64,000 bases of DNA, taken from NCBI RefSeq assembly GCF_032854445.1, contig NC_088305.1, positions 8,293,717-8,357,716 on the forward strand. The letters are read 5' to 3'. Source of the DNA: Liolophura sinensis (lineage: Eukaryota > Mollusca > Polyplacophora > Chitonida > Chitonidae). This document shows positions 41,697 through 51,763 of the stretch, one piece after another; position 1 is the stretch's first letter; each line of letters opens with the position of its first letter. The notes under the pieces were generated by a model. It was given only the letters and a program-made list of their open reading frames with translations, was not told the origin of the DNA and did not search any database. A program made the position numbers and the translations under genes.

Positions 41697-44075
41697 CTGA
41701 AAAAACAATTCCTGGCGTGGTATTAATTGTGATTTACATCAATACACGAAACATCGATCGTGGTAATACTCTGCAAACATTTGTACACAAGAAATACTTG
41801 ACCTGTACGATATCAGCCTATGATGATGATAAATTCTGGACAAAACCATAACTGAATGATTCACTAGAATAACGCCAAGTACAGTACTGTACCTCTCCCT
41901 GTCGATGTAAGAACTAACAAAAGTGAGCGGGCCAATATATCTATTCCATGATCCCTATAGGAGAAACATCACGGAGGAAAGGTAAGGTCTTAGAGTTTTA
42001 AAAAATCAGTTTTTAACAAAGCTCTGTTGCACAGCCTTTACTGGTGTAGCTGGTCACCGCAGTTTTTGTATTATTTTCACAATAAATTTTCCCTGAACAC
42101 AATATTTAGGCTATGTTAATCTGTAAAGTGCAATTAAAAATACTAGGTTTAATTCGCGGAACTCTGGCCGGGTGACGTCATGGCTGTGAATACATCCCTC
42201 GATTGTGTATTGAAAAGCCCTGCAAAGCATAGTCGAATCCATTAGGCCTACCCACTGTACCCCTACGTGTGCACAACTTTAATAGCACTCTGAAAATATT
42301 ATAAGTAAAACAGTTTTACAACAAATATCTTGAAAGAAAGGCTACCGGAGTCGTATTAGATCTGGGAAAAGCATAGAGACTGCATGATACGATGGCCGAT
42401 TTTCGCTCATATATCGACCACATAGATGATACAAATGCGCTCCTAACTGGTTCGCATGACACCTATTGGACATCCACCGAATTATGGTCGTGTTTGTGGA
42501 AAAGTTTTCACGGTTTCACAATTAACAGACTATACATTTTTAAAGGCATGTTGAGCGATACAGGACTAAGGCACAAGGATGCATGCAGTCGGGCCAGCCC
42601 ATTGTGAGTTTCACTGACGGGCACAATCTGCCCCTCAACGCCGTGAAACTAACGATCAAGTTAATCACTTGTGTTATATCGCCGGCAAAAATAAATAAGG
42701 CTTCAATTATACTGAATGGAAACAACGATTGGTGACTAATAGAAATGTAAATTTAAAATGTTCATGCGCACACAGCGGCTTCTAGCGACTTCTTTAAGTT
42801 CGTGTCACAGGCTGCTGTTTCAAATAAAAAAAAAGGTAAATAAACTTTGCATTCAGGAAGATAAATTCCGGAAGTCTTTTTCGTTCAGATTTTTGGGGGA
42901 TATTATAAGGCTCGTCCTTCGGCCTTTTCCTTTAGAAGGTTTGGCTGAATTAGCAAGTCTCATACGACTGCGATCTATTCCCCCGTAATCAAAGTGCGGT
43001 TTTAACGAGACCTGGTCCGTATTTTATAAATCAGTGGCTTAATGCCTGCAGTGAATGTACCACTGTGAGGTCAGAAGGTCAGCGGTGGCTCGATCGTAGC
43101 GGAGTAGATTTTCTGATGTTTCATGACTAAATGACTAAGGTTTTTTTTGTTCTTTTTTGTGTTTTTTTTTGAGGTTTTTTTTGTATTCGACGTTCTAAAC
43201 CATCGGAATGGATCCAGGGGACGTCAGACTATCCATCTGCAGTTTGTAAGGCCAAGCGCTGGGGATATACTTTAATTATTTAAGCCAGCAAGGTCACCGA
43301 AAGTCATCTTGACATGCCAGAGTTGTCTTCAACTGGATTATTACTCATTCACATAAATTCACTCACATTCTTTGTTCAAATCAAAGTCTATTTGTTGAAA
43401 TCGAAGATAAAATATCTCTTCATTCAAACTCACATTTTTGCACCATATATACTCGAAATGGGGTTCACTGCATGACCCTCCATATATTCATTTATTGTTT
43501 GAATTGATATTTTACATTGCACTCAAGAATAATTAACTTATACGATGGCGGACAGCATGTATTGATGGAGGAAACCGGGAGAAACACATGAGCTAGATAT
43601 GAACTGAAAAGGACCACACTGGTAAGAGGCTTCAGGGTCACTGTGCTGCATTAGTGTACTATGCTTTTCAATGGGATAGAACAAATCCATTGGACTTATT
43701 CAGTCACCTTTATCTTAAATTTAAACTCTTATTTTGACATCTGGTTCTTAAGTTCGGTTGAGAGCTCCTCAAGTGAAAACAAAGCTCAGAGTAACTAGTT
43801 CTTTACGTGGCTAAGTTTGTAATAGTGTAGGGAAAATTTTAAACTTTACGGCAAATTTAATCACTGCATGAAGTATTATGTGAAATTACCAGTTGCACTT
43901 ATCGTCTACTTAAAATAGTGTTTCCGATGCGAAATACATGTTGCTTACTTTGTCTCAAAAAGATAACAATGACGGTTTCGTATTATTTCATGTTTTAGTC
44001 GGTGACAACTCCATGCGTGTGAACTACCGCACTGTTCTCAAACTAGTACAAATAAATGTTATCAGATGTACATAC
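41697..44075 (-). other. Intron 1 of FReD gene 3
   Basis: Collinear with the other first introns; poly-T tract at 43140-43184 and MetaSINE relic at 43484-43662. No exon seen. Confidence 0.55.
43484..43662 (-). repeat. MetaSINE relic (intron 1, unit 3)
   Basis: Counterpart of 10708-10870. Confidence 0.6.
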
Positions 44076-44211
44076 CGGTCCACGTGGAAACATCGTCTTC
44101 ATCGGCTTGTTCCACCAATGGTTGAACATCAAACTTCTTCAAAAATGTGTTATACGAAGACGCCACAAAGCCGACGCTGAACAAAAGAAGTCCACACATA
44201 ACGGACAACAT
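44076..44211 (-). pseudogene. FReD gene 3 exon 1
   Basis: 136 coding bases, intact ATG, signal peptide and G|GTATGT donor. Confidence 0.85.
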
Positions 44212-44277
44212 CTTGGATTGTTAGAATCTGACAGCTCTCGACTGAAGATTGTAGGTTCACATACACTCTACAGTGAC

Positions 44278-44283
44278 TTTATA
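44278..44283 (-). promoter_or_regulatory. TATA box of FReD gene 3
   Basis: TATAAA, 67 bases upstream of the ATG, as in genes 1 and 2. The promoter is therefore preserved although the coding part is damaged. Confidence 0.65.
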
Positions 44284-46329
44284 TCTGCTTGCTCAAACCG
44301 GATTCGTGGGCTGTTTTGACAGCTATTAGCGTCATCACCGCATGCTGCTTTTCCCAACTGATGTTAAGAAAACTGCAATTTAAAGCCTTTTTTACGTCAT
44401 AAGAGAAAATATGCGAAGTTTTTTTCTACTTGTAACTGTTAAGACATATCCTAACTTAAATGTTGAGAAATTAACAAACCTTTTTGTGTATCGTTTAAAA
44501 GAGCTAATTAGTGAAGTTGTACTTTGTTGAACACTAAATAACATTGGTATCGCACACAGGGAGGTCAAGCGTATTTCCTGTCTCAGACAGTGTGTGAAGT
44601 TGACCATAATAAACTCCAGGCTATTCAACCTGTGATAAAATCTTAACTGAGGGTATGTTTCGCAGAGATCAACCTGTCCTTTTTGTCTTCAAAAGTAGTC
44701 ATCATACAAAAATTCTCCCTCTCAAAGATAGATCGAAAAAAAAATTCGATAAATGCTGTATACGTTTACAGTGTCACATGACATAGGCATGCAATTTTCT
44801 ATAACAGCACATCTCTTGTATAATTACGTTGTTGTCTGTTTTACACTTTAAGGTAACGTCATTGGAAACCATTTCCGTCGTGACGCTGAACATACGTGAT
44901 AGCAAATATCTATACTAGTATGTGGCGATGGTTTCAGCCGAAAATATTTAAATTAATTAGGCGGTCTTACTTTCAGTTCAAAAAAGCACAACTCTAAAAA
45001 GAAGATCATAACATGTATGGTCCCATATAACAAGATAACAAGATACAATGTTAAATGGAGGGAAAGAGCGAAGTTCGGCAAAAGAGAACGTGATGTTTCT
45101 GTTGCAATTGGTGACACGTATATGTGACACGGTCAACTGACCGACCCCATATTCTGCCTTCATTCTGCAAGATTTAAGAATGTATTGGTTAAAGTGTTTG
45201 TGCTTTTTGTCTTACCTCAATAACAGTGATAATACGGAGAAGAAATAGATTGACTGAAATATTCCATGAAAAACGGCGTTCAACAGACAACACTTAAATA
45301 ACTGTACATCTTATAATACTGCATACTGCATCTACAGCTATAACGGTATTTCCCCACTATATTGCTGGCCGCCGACGTATGATTGAAAGAATACTGAATG
45401 CGGCGAAAAACATCAGTTAAATAAAATAATAAATCGACGGTTACAATTGTCTTAAAGCGGTGACATGGATCTTAAGTGACACAGAGACGAAACACTATAT
45501 ATCAAGACTGCTGGAAGACTTGAATCGCAATGGAATTTTGTAATGTAAACCTCAGATACGCCTTGATCAAAACCCGTATAGAGTGCACTGGGACTAAACG
45601 TATCCCCTGTCTTCAGGATCCGGGTTAAGCGAAACCAGATATACACACTGACGGACTCGACGTAAGTCTACACCAAATGAAGGAGTCGGCTTAAGCCAGA
45701 TTACATCAATACATTCACGTATACATAACAAAACTCTCACAGCAAGGTCGACGATGAAATCTCAAACCCAGTGATTTTGCAGGAAGGAGTGTAAAATTTC
45801 TTGAGACGTAACGTGAACTGATTTATGGTAATGTGGACTTTAGAGCATACACAAGAAGAACGCTTAAAATGAGGGTCATGTGTGTTTGCCACGTGTGTGA
45901 CCTGTGCGATGTATTAGGGACTTGCACAAACCTTTTTACCTATATAAATTGACGAGTATGTTTTTGTATATATGTTACAGTGGCTTTGAAGTTAAATCGC
46001 ATGAGAATTTGTAGAACAGAGAGCAGTACATTTTGATATCAAACTGCAATTTTAGAATTTTGCGAAGTAAAATATCCGTTGGTCAGAGAAAAATTAGTCA
46101 ACTAAACGAATGTTTAATAATTCTAAGATTACTCCAATTGTAACTGTTAAAATTCACTGTGGTATTTGCTTTTAGTGGGATTTTGGTCTTCTATATATTC
46201 CAGATCTGTACAGACTGTTGTGGAATCTGCTGAAGTCTTTATTTCTTGCGGATAATTTCGTGTTCAGACTAGTAATTGTTCATTGTCTTGGATTGTCTCA
46301 CATTATTGTAGACAGATCATATTTAATTG

Positions 46330-46490
46330 CTCCTCCTTCATGTAGGGACTGGTCATTCTTATGTAAAATATTTTTTGTAAATCCAACAGCATCACCTCCA
46401 CACAGGGGCCAGTAATTCTTATAATGGCCATTCTTATTGCTTATACATGTACTACAAATCGACGCTGGGGCTGGTCATTGTTATAGCCCA
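46330..46490. repeat. Contracted minisatellite, unit 3
   Basis: Compared with 13580-13940, several units are missing: GCTCCGAGGC-side sequence passes directly to the CCTCCTTCATGTAGGGACTG unit. Confidence 0.5.
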
Positions 46491-46860
46491 TATATATATA
46501 CCACCATATGACTGTTTTAAAAAACAGAATATGAGCCTCGTGCATGTGTGACAAAATTCATAAATGATTTGTTTGCCAGTTATTTTCAGTCAAGAACTGT
46601 CCAACCTCCAGCCAAACTTTAAATAGATTAATATACATATAATTTTAATGGTGTAAAATTTTGAAAAAAAAAATATAACGTTGCATAAAAGCGTAGTATC
46701 TTTGTTGTGTCTTTACATTCCTGAGCAATAGGACCCGGGTGTATGAATAAAGCTGCTGTTTTTGTCAACATATGCATACACTGTATATATGAACCACACT
46801 GCAGAGGTCTTCACAAGCAGTTGTGTACAGATTATAGACAAATGTTTGCAGGAGGCACCC

Positions 46861-46917
46861 TCCTAATGTATAAGTGAAATATTCTTGAGGACGGCTTGAA
46901 ACACCAATCATATAAAA
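46861..46917 (+). repeat. MetaSINE 3'-core fragment, unit 3
   Basis: Counterpart of 14310-14365. Confidence 0.55.
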
Positions 46918-47036
46918 AAAGTTTTCCGTTACTCACATACAATGTGTGACACACTGAGTTTAGAGGAAATTTCGAGAAAATTCAAGTACACTGAATAAAA
47001 CTGAATTTATTACACCTTATTATTTGACATTATCTT

Positions 47037-47166
47037 ATTGGTGTTTTACACCGTACTCAAGAATATTTCACTAATAGTAGCAGGAAACTGGGCAGAGCCC
47101 GGGGGAAACCCACGACCATGCACACCTGCTACCACGTACGACCGGAGAGAAAACCAGCATGAGCAA
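47037..47166 (-). repeat. MetaSINE fragment, unit 3
   Basis: Counterpart of 14487-14612. Confidence 0.65.
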
Positions 47167-47386
47167 ATATAAACGGATATAAAACTGATGTCGTCCATGC
47201 TGAATAATTTTTACCCACAAATTTTAAACTACCAAAAGCACTTAAGGATATATTAAGCTTGTTACACAGATGAACCGCCCATCATATGCTGCATTATTAT
47301 ATGGCGAATTTAGCATTGTTAAAGGACACATGAAAAAAATGTTACATCTTTTAATAACCTCTCTATTTTCTACATATGTTGCGTTG

Positions 47387-48397
47387 TGTTATGTATGACT
47401 ATTTAACGTTTTCATGTACTGTTAGTCTGCGGACCTTTGTGAAAGCATAACAGGCCCTGTTATATATGTACAGCGCGGACCTGATGGAAAGCACCTTGTT
47501 CAATGCTCTGTTTATTTAACTGGCTGTTCATTGGCTGTTATTTCTGTGTTTAAAAATAGTTGAATCCACCTGGGAGGTATATAAGCCGTGTTTTCTGTGC
47601 AGAGAGTAGGTAATTTTGCTGCATCCACTGGGAGCCAGGAGAGTGTGAGACGCTCTCGTATCGAGTCCATTATTTTGATATGAGCTGGTGATGCCAGTTT
47701 CATTTGGGAGGACAGATTTTTATGCCGGCACCGTTTGTGTACCACAGTAGTACTGATGTCTGGTTTATGTAAATTTCTGCGGAAGTCACGTTTATTGGTG
47801 TTCGGATCTTTATTACGATTATACAGTGTAGACTGTGTAATTTGTTTAACACGCTGACCTCACCTGACCGACAAGTTCGTCAAGGACTCTAAACTGAAGT
47901 TTTCAGTTTTGCAAAGGACGTTCGTTCTGCCACAAGGTGACATTACTCTACGTCTCTGAACGGCTCGTTTGTGAGCTTCTGCGGGAGCTGTGACTGTTCT
48001 AAAGTGGATTATACCTCCATGCCTGTATTTACCCTGTGTTGTGCTCTGCGGGTGTGACGTCATTCAAAGGCTTGACTGTTCCAGTTCTGTGTAACCTGTG
48101 TACTGTGTTCACGTTCGCTAACCTGGCGAAGTACCTGTCTGGGACAATTTGTGACTTCTGTGAATTGTGTGTTTATCCCATGGTCTTTCCGTTGGATCTC
48201 CAGGAACACGTTCCTTGGGATGCAAAGGTGAACTGGAAACTTTTAAAGACCGGTAATACTGATGTGTATGTTTTTTATGTTGTTGTTGTTGAACTGTCTG
48301 TAAAACTGTACGTCTCATTTTATATATAAAACATTGTTTACATTGTAATATTGAGTCACTGAGTCTGTTTTTTGTTGCTGCTTTCAATACCGTAACA
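47387..48397 (+). mobile_element. Solo LTR of an LTR retrotransposon (fossil)
   Basis: 1,011 bases absent from units 1 and 2, starting TGTTATG and ending CGTAACA, the TG...CA inverted ends of LTRs. It is flanked by a 4-base target duplication GTTG (47383-47386 and 48398-48401). A TATATAA (47578-47584) suggests plus-strand orientation. No internal region or second LTR is present, so this is a solo LTR left by recombination. The 4-base duplication is compatible with Gypsy-like elements, but the family is not assigned. It arrived after units 1-3 separated, so it is fairly young. Confidence 0.75.
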
Positions 48398-48443
48398 GTT
48401 GATAGCTGGAAAATGTCGGAAATGACGTCATTGACGAACTTAC

Positions 48444-48625
48444 TAAGAACGCGAGGACAGTTTTGCGTACACCCACCCAACCCCACGCCCATTTCGAATT
48501 TTTTTTCCACACACATTTGTTTCATAGTTATCATTGTTGACCTCACCACTGTAGATTACTTTTTTTCTGCACTGACCTCTGGGCCATTAAGAAAACTGCA
48601 GTGTAAAGCCAATTTTACTTCTTAA
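48444..48625 (-). other. Candidate upstream first exon, unit 3
   Basis: Counterpart of 14877-15035 with a donor AGTAAGTTC, about 20 bases of extra sequence, and the solo LTR inserted about 45 bases beyond the donor. Possible alternative 5' exon of gene 3. Confidence 0.25.
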
Positions 48626-48652
48626 AGAAGAAAGCTGTGGCGCTTTTTTGTA

Positions 48653-48660
48653 CTTTTATA
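48653..48660 (-). promoter_or_regulatory. TATA box of candidate upstream first exon, unit 3
   Basis: TATAAAAG unchanged from units 1 and 2. Confidence 0.3.
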
Positions 48661-49752
48661 TCTTACGACGCAACCCAAGCTGCATATTGAGAGATAAAAA
48701 CCAACCGTTTTGAAGAAACCTTAGTAGGCCTACTGCCTACATACATATCATGCATACCCTACCTAACAGGTTGAAATGAAAGACAGGAAAGGAACTGCTG
48801 CCAAATTTCAGGAGCCATAGGAAAACATATCAGGTTTAAAAAACGGAAATCAAACTTATAAAATAAATTAGATTCCGCTATAAGTATGTCTGAAATACGT
48901 GCGACAATAATGAGCTGGTAACTAACGATAGTTCGGTTGCCTTCGGCATAACCAGGAGAAAAAGCAGGATATGCCACAGTTTTACTACAGTCTGCATGTG
49001 TACAAATTGCGCGCGTTAAATCTATACTACACCTACACAGTTGGGAGAAACGTGCAGGTTAGCTTCGGTGCAGATGATTGTGTATCTTGTTCAGGCATCG
49101 ACTTCTGTGATCGGTTGATCCTTAGCATTCATACAAAATAAACCAAGCGTTAATAAACCAAACACTCCACAGCGCACATTATAATATAAACACCCATTTT
49201 ATACACAAAAATAATAATAGTAGAAGCGCGATTTGAGGGTGTTTTGTTTTGATGTTGGCGGCAACCAGTCCCAGTGTGGAGCAGTCACATTCCATGCTGG
49301 TTGGAGTAGTACACAAACTTTTAGCTACTTGAGTCCATGCTGAGGTATGTGGACGAGGTCATGGTCCCATATTTTCAGAAACCAAGGAAAGTCCTAAAGT
49401 TACGACCCACACAAAAATGCCTGGACATTTTTTACCTCGCCTGTATAAAGTAGAGGAGTCGCTTATGTCGAACCCTGAGCGTCGGCGTCGAATAGCAGAG
49501 AGAGCAATTTTAAACAAAGTGTTAGTGTAGTATCTGTTAAACCACTGCAGATATTGGGGTCAGCGTTTGCACACAGTTAGATCACAGCAGCACGAGGGGA
49601 ATATTCCATCGTTGATTGGGTTTGTGCATATTAAATACTGTGAATTACTGAATTTCTGACTTAATATATAGTGTATATTAGAATCACTGTTAGACAAAAA
49701 TGTTAGAGATGGTATCTTAGCATGTATTGTATGTATTGACCTGAGGCTTTAC

Positions 49753-49870
49753 ATGCATATAAAGCACAATGAGGCAATGCGGGTTGGTCCATCGCTCCAA
49801 TTTCAAGTTGCTGCATTTAAGGCACGCCAGGGAGAAAATTTACTGGCAAAACTGATGCGGAGCAACATTT
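49753..49870 (+). pseudogene. Pogo-type transposase relic, truncated, unit 3
   Basis: Keeps the AAFKARQGENLLAKLM part, but a deletion removes the TDKLQPL motif and joins it to sequence equal to 16914 onward in unit 1. Confidence 0.5.
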
Positions 49871-50544
49871 GCAGAATTACAAATGCGACAGTCCGTCGTC
49901 GTCATGGAGACGAAGTGTTATTCCCTTCGCTCATTATGCCGTCATTAATGTACAATAATATTACTTTCCTAAACATGAGAGCGGTATTAGCTTGTCATGA
50001 CCGGCAGTTAACAGGTGGTTATCTCCCTTAGCACCTACATATATAATGAGAGCTTTAATTGTGTTCGACCACTTTGGTCTGCAGTCTAGATAAATTTCTT
50101 TAAGCATTTAACATGCATATGTTGGCTGTAAGCTACTTGAGACACCAAAAAAATTTCACCGTTTTCTTAATTTCAAGCTCTTATTTGAGAAAACATGATT
50201 TCCAAGCACTTTCTTCATCTAGAATCACACCTAAAATCAAGAAGTTTAGAGGCCTCTAACGAACAATGTCACTCCGACTAGAGATTGTACATATTCTATA
50301 TTGAAAAATCAGTGGCAACAGCCTTTTACCAGGTGGAAACTGTAGATCGGATGTATCCACTGTGTACCTGGATGACAGCCTGAATTTGTCTGATACCACC
50401 TGTCTGCCTCCTGATACACTGACGGCGAAGATGCTGCCATTCCTCGTGCATGACAGCTCCCAGTTAGGCCAGATCATGAACATGTAGGTCCATTGCTACC
50501 ACAGGACGACCCCATGGCCCAATTGACGTAAAGTGATACCAAAT

Positions 50545-50562
50545 GGACACAGACCCCCATTA
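50545..50562 (+). repeat. Left terminal inverted repeat of transposon
   Basis: GGACACAGACCCCCATTA, preceded by AAAT/CAAATG target duplication. Confidence 0.8.
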
Positions 50563-50579
50563 CAACTTCCGTTTTTCGA

Positions 50580-50997
50580 TAGGGACGATTGTAGTTCTGT
50601 GAATTTTAGGGTATAAAGTCTTTTTTTGCTCCCAGGCGTCCATTTTTGGTGCACAGGTGCATGCTTGGTATTAAAATGCAGGAAACTGTCTAAACTTTGA
50701 GGAGGTATGAGCTTTATTGATGAAAGTTTGAAATTCTGGGTGAGAGGACACAAGGTGTGAGGTAGTGATGAGGCTGCGAGTGACGTCCCCTTGGCGTTGC
50801 TAGGCACGCCTCCCAGCTGCCGGCATGGAAAGGTCCAGATTTTGACGGTCAACCTATGTCAAAATTTTTATGGCTTCTTTCTCACAGGCTGGGCCAGGTA
50901 TGCACCAAAGCTTATTGGCCACGGAATGTTTGGGACTGAGCTACAGCACTAGACGTTAACATTGTCGCTTATGGAAAATTAATGGGGGTCCGAGGCC
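50580..50997 (+). repeat. Left 418 bp subterminal direct repeat, ending in an internal TIR
   Basis: Matches 54652-55069 with about four substitutions (for example TATAAAG/TATCAAG near 50613). Its last 18 bases (50980-50997) are the same right-end inverted repeat, so 50545-50997 alone looks like a complete 453 bp non-autonomous element. Confidence 0.85.
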
Positions 50998-51255
50998 TGT
51001 ACTGACGAAGTCACCAAAATGTGAAAAATGTCACTATGCGCTTAGATATTGCAGCAGCCTGATTATTTTTGGTGGGTATGTCTGTGATGTGTTTTGCATT
51101 GATTGAGCCATTTTATAGCTTCTTGGGGCGATTTATTTTTTGAAAATATCCATTTTGATGAAAAATTGGTAAAATGCTGTTCAGTGTAGGGTAGCATGTG
51201 TATAGGCATCCTGAAATGAACAACATGCAACGTTATAGTATTCCTACGCTTGAAA
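50998..51255. other. Transposon non-coding spacer before the nuclease
   Basis: AT-rich, no protein signal. Presumably holds the nuclease promoter. No clear TATA box recognised. Confidence 0.4.
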
Positions 51256-51654
51256 ATGGAGACGTTCAGAGCAGAAATTGCAGCAAAAATTGAAAGTTAC
51301 AGTGTTTATAGCGAAAACGCAGCCTGTCGAGTGTGGACTGGACCATTGACGAGGGATGGTCGATATGGCCTTGCCTCCTACAAAGACCCCGTCACACATC
51401 GATGGAAGAAGAAACACATCAGCAGACTTGTTTATATGGCCAGACAGAGGCTGTCACATTTAGATCCCAAGCTTGATTGTTCACACGTGTGCCACAACAC
51501 TCTCTGTGTAAATGTGGACCACATAAGCTTGGAACCGCATTGTGTTACCAATAACAGGCAGCGCTGCTGCAACGTAGGGCGCTGTCTCGGCCATGGGCAG
51601 TATGCAAGGTGCATGCTGCATTTAGGACTGAGCAGGTTGGTTTCCCCTCATTAA
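51256..51654 (+). CDS. I-PpoI-like His-Cys-box (His-Me finger) endonuclease encoded by the transposon
   Basis: 132 residues from the ATG at 51256. The N-terminal part has CRVWTGPLTRDGRYG (24-38) and ISRLVYM (55-61). The core is DCSHVCHNTLCVNVDHISLE (75-94). By alignment with I-PpoI (SHLCHNTRCHNPLH), His77 is the catalytic base and Cys24, Cys79, Cys84 and His89 form the first zinc site. Cys104 or 105, Cys110, His113 and Cys119 form the second. The metal-binding Asn expected near residue 98 is Thr, with Asn at 99 and 100. Length is a little below I-PpoI (163). The frame is open, with AATAAA (51659-51664) just after the stop. It is convergent with the transposase, 109 bases apart. Likely role: DNA cleavage aiding transposition or homing. 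This is inference. Confidence 0.75.
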   Translation: METFRAEIAAKIESYSVYSENAACRVWTGPLTRDGRYGLASYKDPVTHRWKKKHISRLVYMARQRLSHLDPKLDCSHVCHNTLCVNVDHISLEPHCVTNNRQRCCNVGRCLGHGQYARCMLHLGLSRLVSPH

Positions 51655-51658
51655 AAAT

Positions 51659-51664
51659 AATAAA
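51659..51664 (+). terminator. Poly(A) signal of the nuclease gene
   Basis: AATAAA five bases after the TAA stop at 51652-51654. Confidence 0.45.
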
Positions 51665-51763
51665 TAACAGATGTGTTTCAGATTTTGCTCAATTTCTGTT
51701 ATCATTTTTTAATTTCTTTCATAAGCGACAACAGCAGTGACAAATTATATACAAAACTGGCGG

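Noticed and set aside
48036-48549. Open frames of 97 (plus) and 143 (minus) codons near 48.0-48.5 kb
   Set aside because: They lie in or across the solo LTR boundary and show no protein family features.
50496-50852. Minus-strand 118-codon frame across the transposon's left end, partly repeated at 54634-54924
   Set aside because: It crosses the element boundary into host DNA, lies in the terminal repeat block and matches nothing known. Likely chance coding potential.
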